64,000 bases of DNA from Adiantum capillus-veneris. Taxonomy: Eukaryota; Streptophyta; Polypodiopsida; Polypodiales; Pteridaceae. Below are positions 11,238 through 22,489 of the stretch, piece after piece (positions within the stretch are counted from its first letter, which is position 1; each line of letters opens with the position of its first letter). The stretch lies in contig CM043948.1 in NCBI GenBank assembly GCA_014529385.2, forward strand, positions 82,802,760 through 82,866,759. The letters are read 5' to 3'. The position numbers and the translations under genes were made by a program. The notes below the pieces were generated by a model that was not told the DNA's origin, searched no databases, and worked only from the letters and a program-made list of their open reading frames with translations.

Positions 11238-11464
11238 TGTTACCATATACATGTGGTAGTGATGTGTGTGAACACACTAGGACCGCCGGGGCATTTTTTC
11301 CCTCTTTAGGAGGTTTTTTCCCCTGTGCATTGTATATAGGCCCATCACTCTAGGGCTATCTATCTTTCCATTGCACACTAAGTAACACACTCTCTATTGT
11401 GTGCCTTGAGCTTCCTTTGTCTTCTCCTAGCTGTGTGTGTTTCTCTGCAACCCTAATTCCAACA
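11238..11464 (+). repeat. 3' LTR of Copia A0
   Basis: A complete 227-base family-A LTR, TGTTACC...CCAACA, with a TATATAG element and a CTTTAGGAGG block. It is highly similar to the LTRs at 17059-17282 and 25600-25827. Confidence 0.85.
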
Positions 11465-11506
11465 GCCAAAAGGATCGGATCCTCCATAGAAGAAGAATAT
11501 TTCTAA

Positions 11507-11518
11507 GCTCTAATACCA
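11507..11518 (-). other. Primer-binding site of Gypsy G1
   Basis: GCTCTAATACCA is the reverse complement of TGGTATTAGAGC, one base from the plant initiator tRNA-Met primer site TGGTATCAGAGC. It lies between the G1 LTR and leader, in the minus orientation. Confidence 0.7.
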
Positions 11519-11530
11519 CTATCGTAGATT

Positions 11531-12180
11531 TGGACACTCCAAGTGAGAAACTAATAGAAACACACAAATAGAAACCTTGAAGTCGTTGAACTTTACTTGA
11601 AGAGAGAGAGAGAGAGAGAGTCAACACAACACGGCGGAGTTCTGCGCCCAGAAGCACTGACCCCAAACATTGTGCCCCTTTCGGTATTTCTTTATCATTG
11701 CTCACAACAAGGTACAACTCCCAAGGGTCCTCTGCTCTTAGACTCTACGTCCAAATGCTCTGCAAAGAGAGGCCCAAGGGTCCTCATAAACATTACAAGG
11801 GATGACCAAAAGCAAAGCCCCAAAAGCTATCAGTTTAAAAGCACTAAACCCCAAAAGCATCTGCTCCCAAACGCTAGCAAAAATTGCAAAAATCCGTACA
11901 GCATGCCACATGGCACAGCCAATGCAAGTGCAAAAAATGTATACAACCTAGCCACGTCAGCATTCGTATAGTCTACCACGTCAACATCCATACAATATGC
12001 CACGTCAATATGTCATCACATTTTGTGCAAATCAATTTCATGGTTTCAACTTTGGGTTTTTAGGGTTTTAGGCCCCACATCCTATGCTCCATAAGTTCTT
12101 CAAGTTGGTCGATTCAATTTCTCTTGTCCACTCAACCATTTCTCTTCCAATTCATCATGCCATGTCATCATTTTGTGATA
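11531..12180 (-). repeat. 5' LTR of Gypsy G1
   Basis: It aligns with the LTR at 45866-46478. Shared landmarks are TGGACACTCCAAGT at the lower end, CCCCTTTCGGTATTTCTTTAT, an AAGGGTCCTC block and CATGTCATCATTTTGTGATA at the upper (5') end. It contains an (AG)n run at 11600-11620. The lower boundary is uncertain because about 12 bases separate it from the primer site. Confidence 0.65.
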
Positions 12181-14989
12181 TCAATCTTGACTTTTGTGCT
12201 CATATTTGAATTTGTGATTCAAAGTTGATAAAATTGACAATCACTCTCTCTATAACATGCACAAACATAGTATGCCCAAGTTTATATAAACTAGTCAAAT
12301 TATGACCAAATATTTTTAAACGTGATTATTTACTTTTGGCCAATTCTTGCCAGGATTTGTTCTCAAGATTCCTAAATGCTTTGCAAACACAATGGTATCC
12401 TCAAACTTGGATTGGGTTGTGATTTTGTTCAATTTTCTAGCAAAACATGTAGTACAATTCCTAGACAAGAAAGTGGGTTTGTGCACTATTTTGATGTCCA
12501 AACACATTCAAACTTCACCAATGACCTATAGCCAACATGTATAAACTCTCTCCAAGGTCAAAGTATGTTGTTATTTACAATGTTAACAATAGCAATTATC
12601 AATGAAATTTGAATTTCTATGCAGTTGTGGCATACTATTTATCAAGTGGTTTTGCACCTCTATCCACAATGAGTCTCCAATGAGTCATTGTTATACAAAA
12701 TGACATTAGAGCTCCAAAAGCTAAAAAGCCTTGTTTTGGGGTTAATCACACCTCCATTGAGTTATCTAGTTACCCTACTCCTATGAAGATAGACAATGAT
12801 ACAAAGGCATGGAAAATAACAAAAAACATCAACAATTTATCCATTACTTAGTGATGACCTCTCTAACACATCTACAAGTCTTGAGCATCCAACAAGAGTC
12901 AAATCTAACCTACTTTACACTTATGAGGTTCCTAGCATGTAACTACTACTCAAACTACCTCTACAATACTAGTAGAATCCAAACTCCAACTATATGCTAA
13001 AAAGATGAAAGGGTGTTTCTACTCTAGAATAAACTAGAGGAAGCCATGGACAAAAAAATGAATACAAAGTTTTCTCTAGTCTAAGTTGCCTCGCCCTTGC
13101 CAGTGATGCCCAATTTTCAAGGCTATCTAGTCATGCTACATAATGTATAGAATAGCGAGAACCACAAACCAAAATTGTCAATACATAAGACATAGTTGAC
13201 ACGAATAGTGCACGGAGGCTATAAGAGGGTGCAAATGTCTTGAAAAACTTAGTCACAACTCACTCCCAATGAAGTGTTAATCTTGAGTGTTTGTCAGACA
13301 CAAAAAGCTAGTCTTCCAACCTCAAGCTCAAATGCACGTTTCATGTACTATAACACATGAAAAAAAACCAAACTTGGAAAGTAGACAAGACCTAATAGTA
13401 CACTCCTATAGTCTCTAATCTCCAAGCTAGCAGATGGATAAACGACAATCACTAATAGTAGTCTATTCTTAGCAAGTTGATTTTGATGTCTAATGCACTC
13501 TATAGCTCCATCTAGGGGAGCTTTATCATCTTCTATGCTCAAAAATAGAAACGTGCATAAAATGAGTACAATGAGCTCAATTAGCAAGAGGATTGGCCAC
13601 ATCAAAAACATATAAACATTGATAGAAACTTGCATAGAATTGAAGAACTTTCATCTATCGTCACAATGCAAGTCTCAAATTTGTAAAAGCACTCGTACGG
13701 GGAGATACAAGCATGGGAAGTAAGAAGCGATACTCAACTGCTTAGAATTATACTATTGCAAGCCTCTAGTTTCATGAACTATTGTTGTTTTCATCCATGG
13801 AATTTGATAATTATTTGTATTTTCTTGACTACAATAAGACTTTGCTCAACTCTAATGCTAATCTTCTCTTCCTAATTGTACTCTATTGGTGAGAGTTCTC
13901 TCAAATGTCAAGGTTTTTGTATGGGTTTATGAGCTGTCACAACTCTTTTTTCTCTATTCTTTTGCATCCTAAGGAGCCCTGCACAAATCTATGGTTATTT
14001 TCTACTTTAGGCACACCTGCTATGATTTATGTTGTAGCTGCTTGGGTGCTTGGACTTACATCCTTATGGTGTACATGGATAGAAAGGAAAAATTTTATAA
14101 TTTAATCACATATCATCCACGACAAACCTTTAGTCTTGCATAATTATTACAACAAAGTTGGTTGTCCCACCCATGCTAGTGAAAGCCCTATCCTAGACAA
14201 TGTATATCATTCACTACATGAGGGGATTATGACATGATAAACGCTCATCTATAGCTTTTAAGCATCAAGATATCTAACATAATGTACATCATGGTATTGT
14301 GACGTGATGTAAATGCTCACTACACATAATCATTGACCCTCATTCAAGTATGACCCTAACTCTCTATTTACTCCTCAAAATGGTCAATGATCAAGTGATC
14401 CCTATTGCAGACATGTTTGAGAGATTATTGTTACCGAGCTATCATGACAAAAGATACACATTACAACTAGCCAAGCACTAGCATAAATAACCATACTCAA
14501 GGCATTGACCCAATTAGGGCAGGGAGGTAGCTTAGGCATACAAATCGTTAGTTGAACCACCACATGTGCTACTAAGGCCAAGTGTTGTCAATGGTATCAC
14601 TAGTAATACACAAATCCATTACAATCAAGTAGCATAACTATGACTACGAAGTCTTGAAATAGGGAGCAAACATGCTTGAAACGACACCAATCTTGAAGCG
14701 TGCACTCTAAAAACTCTCCTACTCACTAGCATGCACTCAAATTTCCAATTTGGTACAATCCTTGAATTGTATATTTTGGGGTGCAGGTGCTCAAAATTGA
14801 GATTTAATGACACATATAGCTAGAGCGCAAGGAGTTGAAGGTTCCCTATGAGCCCAAATTTCCCTCCTAGTGCCTATTGATCCTCATCTTTAATTGCAAT
14901 AAAAATTATTGATATCACACTTAAAATAGGCATTAACTCAAAAGGAAATTCATTATCATGGTTGGAAGCCAACGTTGTAAGCGTAAGTA
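12181..14989. other. Long AT-rich stretch without recognisable genes
   Basis: All reading frames are short and none resembles a known family. I see no LTR, tandem array or RNA gene. Short frames (for example 13905-14105) look random. It is most likely old, fully decayed repeat sequence. Confidence 0.5.
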
Positions 14990-17058
14990 TCAGTCATATC
15001 ACTCTTTCTAGCCAATATTGAATCAAAATCTTTCTATATTTTGGTGATGTAGGCTCTTTGTCAATGTCTGACAAATCCATGGCAAGCCAAACATGATATA
15101 TTTCTATGTCACCCTATTGCACATCAATCATGGGGTAAAATTCTTCCCTTGGTCTATCTCGTAGAGGTCCACAAAAATGATCATTCAACTCTTCCAAGCC
15201 TAAGAATCTTTCTACCCCTTGTTGGAACTTCATCACATTGTTTTGTAATTGATGATATTCCTAAGTATTTGGCCAAAAATGTTCATACAACAATGCTTCT
15301 TATCTGATTTCTTTTCCAATCTCTTTGATCACGTTACTCCAATAATCTACCATAGGTCGATGGTACCTTGGCACACTTGTACCACCTCCTAAATTCTACC
15401 AAAACCTGATGTAATTCTTTAGTCCTAGAATCAGCTCCTCATGGGCTTTAACATATTGCACCATTGGTACCAAAGGAGGATTTCCTTGTAGTAACGTTGG
15501 ATTCTCTTCACTGTCTGTTTTCCAAAGTCAAATACTTCCACTCCAGTTTAAACACCTACATGTGCCTTATATTGCATCATTGGTGTTTGCTCTTGCATAA
15601 AGAACCTAAATTGAAGTGGTTTGGAGTGACCAACAAGTATGTCATGTCCATCACAATATTTCTTGAAATTAGGAACCTTACTGAGCAAGAATGGAGTTGG
15701 AGCTAAAGATGGGCAAGTTCTTAAGGTATCCATTACATGTGGCAAAGTAAGGTTTGAATCAATTGGCCATAGAACATTCAAAACAAAGTGTCCATAATGA
15801 CCTTCCCCATGTCCATGAGTGATCATGTCAATTAGTGCTACAGTAATGTGAATCCACACCCTTGGGAACAACGTGTAATCTTGGAATCAATGTCTTCTTT
15901 TGATCCATCTTATCATGAATTATGCATATATATTTATCTGGTTGAGTTGTTGAAAATGTGCTCCATGCGTAATATAGGCTCTTGCAACTCTTTTGTTGTG
16001 CCATATGAACTTCTCTCTCCCTCAAGAGGAGAGCTCTTTCTTCAAGGTTAGCTTTGGCTTCCAATCTTGCTTTAATTGAACTACAAATAATGCACTTAGA
16101 AAACTCACTTGTATTTGTTAAGGTGACATGTGGATACTCTTTGTTCCAAATTCTATTAAAAGAAGAATAGGAAAGCTTCATCTCATACCCCATTTGTTCA
16201 AGTGGATCGTGTTGATTTCACTTAAAATATCCACTTGTTTGTATGTTGATGGAATTACCATTTGAGCCTCCCTTGAGCCATCCAACATTGTTCTACTTCT
16301 ATGTGGCATCTTTTCAAAGTTGTTATCCACAAATTCATTGACCAATGCTCTTGCTAAGTTAGTATGTTGAAGTCCTCTTCTCAATGTACATGTGTTTCCA
16401 TGAACATATTGATGCACACCATTCTCAAAGTTTTCCTTGTAGCAGTAAAATGATATCTTTGGTATTCCACGTAGCTCATACCATGCCCTACAACAAACAG
16501 TGTCCCATTTACACCTTCTCATCTTTTTGAGAGAACATCATAAACATAATTTTTTTGTGTCTTTTGAGATTCTCCCCAAAATTCCTTTCATAACCTCAAC
16601 ATCATATCAAGATCTGCATACTGACAACATTTTTTAGCAAAACAATCAATACATGAAACCCTTTGAATCAATTTAGTTGATAGATAGAACCTAGAAGCTA
16701 GTGTTGCTTTTTCTTTTTGCATCCTTTTGATGAAAGTGTATCTTCTCTTTCTTGAACATTGAGCTGCATTACCCTCGTGACTTATTTGAGCATTGTCTTC
16801 ATCGGTGAATACATCTTCACATCGAGTATGCATTCCATCAATGGGAACAAAGCGTTGCAATGGGCTCCCATCCAGCATTGTTATCTGTTTGATAGGCCAT
16901 TTCACTAAGGTAATGCTACCCACTTCAACCACATTCTCATTGCTTGAATTTTCTCTTTCAATGGCCACACCCACACAATCAAGGCCATGTTCATGGAAGT
17001 TGACATAATCATCTGAAAATACATATAAAATGGTTCCATCATTGACAATGTGCATCAT
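14990..17058 (-). pseudogene. Decayed gene of a bryophyte/fern-type hypothetical protein family (DUF7869-like)
   Basis: Read downward from 17058, coherent protein continues across several frames: a Cys-rich segment (CIDCFAKKCCQYADLD), a conserved middle (CKWDTVCCRAWYELRGIPK), a Cys pair and charged helix (SKCIICSSIKARLEAKANLE), then CIIHDKMDQKKT, ITHGHGEGHYGHF and a C-terminal part down to about 14990 (HFWPNT, EYHQLQNNV, LRDRPREEFYP). Lesions are a TGA near 16588, frameshifts near 16520, 16190 and 15870, and more stops below 15540. The part carrying the likely DNK...GHTH metal-binding core is not visible. The 5' end is cut by the Copia LTR at 17059. I recall similar proteins from mosses and ferns, often in many copies; a transposase-like origin is possible but unproven. 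Confidence 0.45.
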
Positions 17059-17282
17059 TGTTACCATATACATGTGGTAGTGATGTGTGTGAACAAACTA
17101 GGACCGCTAGGATTTTTTTTCCCTCTTTAGGAGGTGTTTCCTCCGTGCATTGTATATACACCCATCACTCTAGGGCTATCTATCTTTCCATTGCACACTA
17201 AGTAACACACTCTATTGTGTGCCTTGAGCTTCCTTCGTCTTCTCCAAGCTGTGTGCATTTCTCTGCAAACCTAATCCCAACA
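17059..17282 (+). repeat. 5' LTR of Copia A1
   Basis: A complete 224-base LTR from TGTTACC to CCCAACA, followed at once by a primer-binding site. The 5 bases before it (ATCAT) differ from those after the A2 LTR at 25827 (AACTA), so A1 and A2 are not the two ends of one simple insertion. Confidence 0.9.
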
Positions 17283-17284
17283 AT

Positions 17285-17296
17285 TGGTATCAGAGC
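17285..17296 (+). other. Primer-binding site of Copia A1
   Basis: TGGTATCAGAGC is a perfect match to the common plant Copia/Gypsy site complementary to the 3' end of initiator tRNA-Met. It starts two bases after the LTR. Confidence 0.9.
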
Positions 17297-17644
17297 AGGT
17301 TGTGTCCTCCCTGGGCTTAGTCGCCAGTAGCTCCAAAACACGCATCCTTATTTTCTTCGATTTCAGTGAGCTTTGGCGAGTGTTCGCAGGTCGACAAAAA
17401 TTTCAGGAAAGCTCGTAGAGCTTAGACTGCTCAAATTTTTGATTCAGGCTCATTTTGGCCTCTGTTTCCACTACAGGCAAAACTGCACGAGCTATTTTGT
17501 CATTTTGTGTAGAATTTCTATCAGTGCCATTTTTTGCATAACAGGTGCCTTACAATCTTCTATGGTTTGTCCTATATAGCATTGCTGTTTCCGCTTTGTT
17601 TCTCCTCTTTTTGGGCAGTTTTCACATCAGGTGCGACATTAACC

Positions 17645-20348
17645 ATGGCTGACAACAACACAAATATGTTCAAGATGTTTTCTACTGAGGACAGATTGGA
17701 TGCGGAAAATTACCCTATGTGGTCTGACATGATGCAACATGTTCTTGTCTCAAAGGGCGTCTTGAATATTGTGTAGGGCATTGATGTACGTCCTGCTTCT
17801 GAGGATGCAGGCGATGTTGAGGATGTGGCAGGTCTTACTGCAAGGATTGTTGCTATTAGAGTTGTTTTGCCTACAGAACAATCTCGTTGGGATGTAAAGG
17901 ATGCGCAGGCTCATGCATTGATTGTGTTTCTTGTGAAGCGCACCATTGTTCCTCACATTCGTTCAGCAAAATCTGCAAAACAGGCTTGGGATATTTTGAC
18001 TGGTCTTTATGCAAATCGTAATGAGGCTAAAATTGCTTTGCTGCGTAAAGAGCTAGAGTCGAAGATTATGCATGAGGAAGATGATATGGACACTTTCCTT
18101 GATGGTGTCAAGGATATCAATGAGCAACTTATTTCTACAGGTGAAGTCATTTCAGACAATTCCCTTGTGCAGACTGTTGTTGATACCTTACCAGACTTTT
18201 GCTAATACTTGGAGACTTATGACTCAAGGAAATCATGAAGTTGTCAAGTTTGATGCATTATGCACATAGCTGTTGCAAGAGTCACTTTCGAGAAAGAACG
18301 GGACTAGACAGTGTGCAGTTGAATAGGCTTTCATTGCTTCTCAACGAAAGGGTGGTAACAGCAATGCAGCCACTTCTTATGGTTCTGTTGCGAGTGGCAG
18401 AACTTCTGTTCCTAATGCTTTTGCTGGCAGCAATTCATCTGGAAATTCTAGTGATAAGGGCAAAAAGAAGATGCATTGACATTATTGTAAAGCTAATGAT
18501 CACTTGATCAAGTAGTGTTCTAAGTTGAAGGCAAAAGAGGCTAAGAAGAAAGAGGGTGGTTCCACTACAAATGCTGGTTCCACTACAAATGCAGCCATTG
18601 TTGAGTCTTCTGTCAAAGGAGACTGTGATGCTGATGTTGATGCAGAATGGCTTTTAGTGCAGACTGCACTTACAATCCTGTTGTCCATGATGCATGCATG
18701 TCGGTTGCTGCAAATTCACATGTGTGGTATTTCCACAGTGGTGCTACAAAGCACATTACCTCACATCGTGAATTGATCACCTCTCTCGAGTCTGTCCCTC
18801 ATGGAAATTCAGTCACTTGTGCCAACAATGCCTCTTATCCGGTTCAGAGAGTTGAAAAGATTGTGCTTACTGCTGTAAATGGCAATTCTCTTACACTTGT
18901 TGATGCACTTTATATACCTGGGATCAAGAAGAATCTTTTGTCTGTATCTGCACTTGCTAGACTTGGACTTGTAGTCAAATTTTTGGATGACAGATATACA
19001 GTTCATGATCTCAGTTTTGGTGATGAAATTGTTGCATCAGGGCTTTTGTGTCGTGGGTTGTATAAGCTCACTTTGTATGACAAGTGTGGATAAAATTTTG
19101 CAAATGAGGTTGCAGATTCAAGGGCTATTTTAGATGCGAAACTTTGGCATGCACGTTTTGGTCATCTGAATTTTGCTAGTTTGCTCCATTTGCAGAAATC
19201 TGATATGGTTGCTTCTTTGCCGCCTCTTGAAGCACCTGTCAAACATGTTTGTGAAGGCTGCATTTTGGGTAAAATGCAGCGTTCTCAGTTTCCAAAGGAT
19301 GGTTCATGCAAGTTGCAACTTGTGCATAGTGATCTTTGTGGGCCCATGCAAACTCAGTCCTTGGGCAATAACCGGTACTTCGTGACATTCATTGATGATT
19401 ACTCCAGGCATGCATGGGTATTTCCGCTTAAAGCAAAGTCCGAAGTTTGTATGTGCTTCAAACAATTTCTGGCTATGGCTGAAAATTTCTCAAAATGTAC
19501 TATGGGTACCCTCCATTCCGATCGAGAGGGAGAGTATATGTCTCATGAATTTAATGCATTTCTGGCTAGTCATGGGATAAAACACCAATGTACAGTGCCA
19601 TATACACCTCAACAAAATGGTGTTGCTTAGAGGAAAAATAGGTCTCTTACAGAAATGGCAAGATGTATGGTCAAGAGTCAAGCTTTACCACATTTGTTTT
19701 GGCTCGAGGCTATCATGTGTGCCACTTATGTACTCAACAGGAGTCCTACGAAAGTGTTGCAGTCTATGACTCCATATGAAGCATGGCATGGCAGAAAGCC
19801 ATCTATTGAGCACATGTGTGTTTTTTGCTGTTTGGCTTATGATTTAGTGCCACAACTGCAGCGCAGAAAATTGGATGATAAGGCTTTCAAATGTATTTTT
19901 GTTGGTTATAGTGCTGAAAGCAAAGGTTACAGGTTGTATCATCCGCAAACAAAGCGTATTCTGGTTTCATGAGATGTAGTGTTTCTGGAAGATTCTCTTT
20001 AGCCCTTGCTGTCATGTACTAGATACAGTAATGTAAGCTCACAGAACATTTATGAAACTTTGTTGCCTCTTTTTAGTGGTGGAAGTTCGAATGTAAATTC
20101 CAATGAGGCAAATGTACAACCTATGGGGGTTTTCAAAAATGTTATAGATCAGCCTATTACTGATGCAGATGTACATGATGTACTTGATGAGGAAAGGGCT
20201 GAAAATGAGCAGGCTAGAGGTATGCCAAAATGGCTGGTGCACACTTTGCATGATAGTAAATTGGATGCACCTTTGTCTAGTCGAACTCATTCAGGATCTC
20301 GCCATGCACCTTATGCATCGGATTGTTATGCTTTGGCTGTGTCTAGCT
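17645..20348 (+). pseudogene. Copia A1 gag, protease, integrase and start of RT linker
   Basis: Gag begins with ATG at 17645 (MADNNTNMFKMFSTEDR). It contains a UBN2-like gag core and a CCHC knuckle (about 18473-18518) whose surroundings carry two stops. The protease site reads FHSG near 18730, with His where Copia proteases have the catalytic Asp. The integrase zinc finger (WHARFGHLN...HVCEGCILGK) and core (HSDLCGPM, FIDDYSRHAWVF, PQQNGVA) follow. Lesions are stops at 17774, 18267, 18326, 18476, 18512, 19091, 19628, 19970 and 20000, plus frameshifts near 18197 and 18650. From 18650 to 20348 only in-frame stops occur. Coding ends abruptly where the LTR of Copia B begins. Confidence 0.85.
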
Positions 20349-20798
20349 TGTTAAGTATGGAGCCTGATTTACCCTTGTAATTTTCTGTGGTAAAAGCGCA
20401 CATTTGTAAGGCCCCCATTATGAGGAGAAGCCATCGTGCGTGAAGGAAAATCACTCACCGGAAACCAAAATTTTCACGGACAAGAATCAGGGGCAACTTT
20501 AAAGGCCTCGGGGGCGAAGCCCCCAAGACTTTTTTTTTCTCCGGAATATTCTGTTTCGCCGAAATATTATGGCCGGACGACGGCCGGAAAGTGGTCGGAA
20601 AACAACCGGTCGGTTGGCCGGTAGTCAATGGCCGATGGCCGGTGGTCGGAAGTCAATGGCCGGTGGCCGAATTCAAAAGTGGACTTGTCTTCTCAAGGGC
20701 GGCCACACATGGACGGATTGGAGGGTCCGATTTGGACTTATTCGCACAAGGGCGGCTACACATGGCTGTCTCTCATAAGAGATGGCAGCCCTTTTGGC

Positions 20799-20808
20799 CT
20801 ATAAAAGG
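20799..20808 (+). promoter_or_regulatory. TATA box in Copia B LTR
   Basis: CTATAAAAGG lies in the middle of the LTR, some 340 bases before its end, which suits transcription starting inside the LTR. Confidence 0.6.
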
Positions 20809-21006
20809 AGGCCATTTCTACACACATTTCATAGTGTGAAGTTGATGCAACAAGGTGAGTGTGAGGTGGTGAGAGTGAAGCAAGGCGGGAGCTCCATTAA
20901 GGGTATAATCCCTTTGTAAACTACTTCTTGTTTTGAAGGACTAAAGCCATTGAGTGGCTGCTTTCCCGTGGACGTAGCCCACATTGGGTGAACCACGTAT
21001 ATCATG

Positions 21007-21009
<3 letters not shown>

Positions 21010-21053
<44 letters not shown>
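21010..21053 (+). repeat. (CT)n microsatellite in Copia B LTR
   Basis: An uninterrupted run of about 21 CT dinucleotides lies in the transcribed part of the LTR. Confidence 0.95.
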
Positions 21054-21057
<4 letters not shown>

Positions 21058-21143
21058 CTATAATCTCGTGTATATAAATTTGTCTCTTTCCATTAAGTAA
21101 TCTACTCAATTATCTATTTAGCTACGTCTTATTTCCTAACAAC

Positions 21144-21154
21144 TGTATCAGAGC
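21144..21154 (+). other. Primer-binding site of Copia B
   Basis: TGTATCAGAGC lacks one G relative to the usual TGGTATCAGAGC but keeps the last nine bases. It starts two bases after the LTR. Confidence 0.7.
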
Positions 21155-21213
21155 AAGGTTTGCTCGTAGCTAAATTATCTCAAGGAAAGGATTCCTTGAA
21201 TTGAGTGCGAGTT

Positions 21214-22476
21214 ATGGCGGAGGAAGGGAAGCTCAAGATTGAGAAGTTCAACGGCAAAAACTACCAACATTGGAAGATGCAGATTGAAGACTATCTCTAC
21301 CAGAAGGACCTCTATTTGCCACTAAGCGGTCTTGCGAAGAAGCCCGCAACAATGGCAGATGAAGCATGGATTATCCTTGATCGAAAGGCACTGGGAACAA
21401 TCCGGTTAAGCTTGGCGTCAACGGTGGCCTTCAATGTTTCGGAGATGAAGACCACGGAGGACTTGATGAAGTCACTTGACGACTTCTACGAGAAACCATC
21501 GGCATCCAATAAGGTATTTCTTATGAAGCGCTTGTTCAATCTAAAGATGGCAGAGAATGGTTCAGTTGCAGAACACCTAAATGACTTTAACACAAACATA
21601 AGTCAACTTCGATCAGTGAAAATCAATTTCAATGACGAAGTGCGATCTCTCCTTATACTATCATCTCTACCGGATAGTTGGGACAGCCTTATGATGGCTG
21701 TAAGTAATTCTATCTCTGGCACAAATACTCTTAAGTTTGATGATGTTGTGGGTGTTCTCCTAAGCGAGGAAATGCGAAGGAGAAGCACAGGAGAATCATC
21801 AAGTGCTGCACTATCAGTGGAAACAAGAGGAAGGCTTAAGGAGAGGTTCAAAAACCAAAAGGGTCGTGATCGCTCAAGGCAGAGCAAGTCACGCACAAAG
21901 TCAGTTCTTGAATGTTGGAACTGCGGCAAGAAGGGCCACGTCAAGAAGGATTGTTGGTCCAAGAAGAAGAAGGAGACAGAGTCTCAAGACAACAAGCCAA
22001 CACCGGAGGCCAATGTGGCAGGTAAAGTAGAGCAAGATGCTCTAATTCTCTCATTAGACAATGTGTCTAATTCCTGGATAGTAGATTCCGGGGCTTCATT
22101 CCATGCGACACCACACAAGCAACATTTCCAAGACTACACCAAAGGTAATTTTGGGTATGTATACTTGGGAGATGATGAAGCTTGTGAGATTGTCGGCAAA
22201 GGTACAGTTTCTGTCAAAACTGCTAACGGAAATGAATGGAAACTTAAAGATGTTAGGCATGTTCCTTCTCTTCGCAAAAATTTGATCTCTACAGGACAAT
22301 TGGACGATGAAGGTCACAACATTGCATTCGGAAACAAACGGTGGAAGATCTCAAAGGGATCTTTGGTGGTTGCCAAGGGTGAAAAAGTCGGTACACTTTA
22401 CTTGTGTACTGTTAGCACGCAACCTTCAGCTTGTGCAGCAACTACAGAAGTTGACAGTGCGGTGTGGCACTACTGA
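21214..22476 (+). CDS. Copia B gag-protease (truncated polyprotein)
   Basis: A 420-residue open frame. The ATG at 21214 (MAEEGKLKIEKFNGKNY) is preferred because it matches the usual Copia gag start. A gag core covers residues ~5-190, and a basic linker leads to a CCHC knuckle (CWNCGKKGHVKKDC, residues ~234-247). The protease domain has its active-site DSG near residue 291 (WIVDSGASFHATP). The frame ends in the pre-integrase motif at VWHY, where a TGA replaces the Arg codon expected in WHxRLGH; just after it the sequence changes to family A. The first 420 codons are free of lesions, so this is much younger than A1. Gag-protease alone cannot transpose. Confidence 0.85.
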   Translation: MAEEGKLKIEKFNGKNYQHWKMQIEDYLYQKDLYLPLSGLAKKPATMADEAWIILDRKALGTIRLSLASTVAFNVSEMKTTEDLMKSLDDFYEKPSASNKVFLMKRLFNLKMAENGSVAEHLNDFNTNISQLRSVKINFNDEVRSLLILSSLPDSWDSLMMAVSNSISGTNTLKFDDVVGVLLSEEMRRRSTGESSSAALSVETRGRLKERFKNQKGRDRSRQSKSRTKSVLECWNCGKKGHVKKDCWSKKKKETESQDNKPTPEANVAGKVEQDALILSLDNVSNSWIVDSGASFHATPHKQHFQDYTKGNFGYVYLGDDEACEIVGKGTVSVKTANGNEWKLKDVRHVPSLRKNLISTGQLDDEGHNIAFGNKRWKISKGSLVVAKGEKVGTLYLCTVSTQPSACAATTEVDSAVWHY

Positions 22477-22489
22477 CTTGGGGAGTTGG

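Larger units (their letters stand above)
8892..11464 (+). mobile_element. Copia element A0, internally deleted
   Basis: A partial 5' LTR (8892-9010) runs straight into the 3' end of the integrase region. Reverse transcriptase, RNase H, a polypurine tract and a complete 3' LTR (11238-11464) follow. Compared with copy A1, the end of the 5' LTR, primer site, gag, protease and most of integrase are missing. The insertion point is the leader of Gypsy G1; the flanks GCAGA and GCCAA are a possible decayed target duplication. It is not autonomous. Confidence 0.8.
7560..12180 (-). mobile_element. Gypsy element G1, 5' part only, split by Copia A0
   Basis: Read on the minus strand: an LTR (12180-11531), a tRNA-Met type primer-binding site (11518-11507), a leader with a CTTCTTCTA...AGGATCC block, and a gag remnant (8890-7560). 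The leader is cut at 8891/11465 by the Copia element A0; its two halves align with the related leader at 42404-42485. No protease, reverse transcriptase or 3' LTR of this element is present, so it is 3'-truncated. It is closely related to G2 (42486-46480) and more distantly to H1 and H2. Confidence 0.65.
20349..21141 (+). repeat. 5' LTR of Copia B (793 bases)
   Basis: It starts TGTTAAG and ends TTCCTAACA. It contains a GC-rich block with repeated GGCCGG words (20570-20670), a good TATA box (CCTATAAAAGG at 20798-20808) and a long CT run (21010-21053) in the presumed transcribed leader. The start is defined by the abrupt end of Copia A coding similarity; there is no second LTR in the window to confirm it. 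Confidence 0.7.
20349..22489 (+). mobile_element. Copia element B, 5' half
   Basis: An LTR (20349-21141), a primer site and a gag-protease frame form the 5' half of a Copia element unrelated to family A. Its LTR starts TGTTAAGTATGG directly after family-A coding sequence at VSSL, so B inserted into a family-A element. The 3' part of B is missing: at about 22490 the sequence switches to family A at a point upstream (in element coordinates) of where A1 stopped. Confidence 0.8.

Noticed and set aside
17285-17296. tRNA gene fragments at TGGTATCAGAGC sites
   Set aside because: These are retroelement primer-binding sites placed 1-2 bases from LTRs; no cloverleaf can be formed around them.
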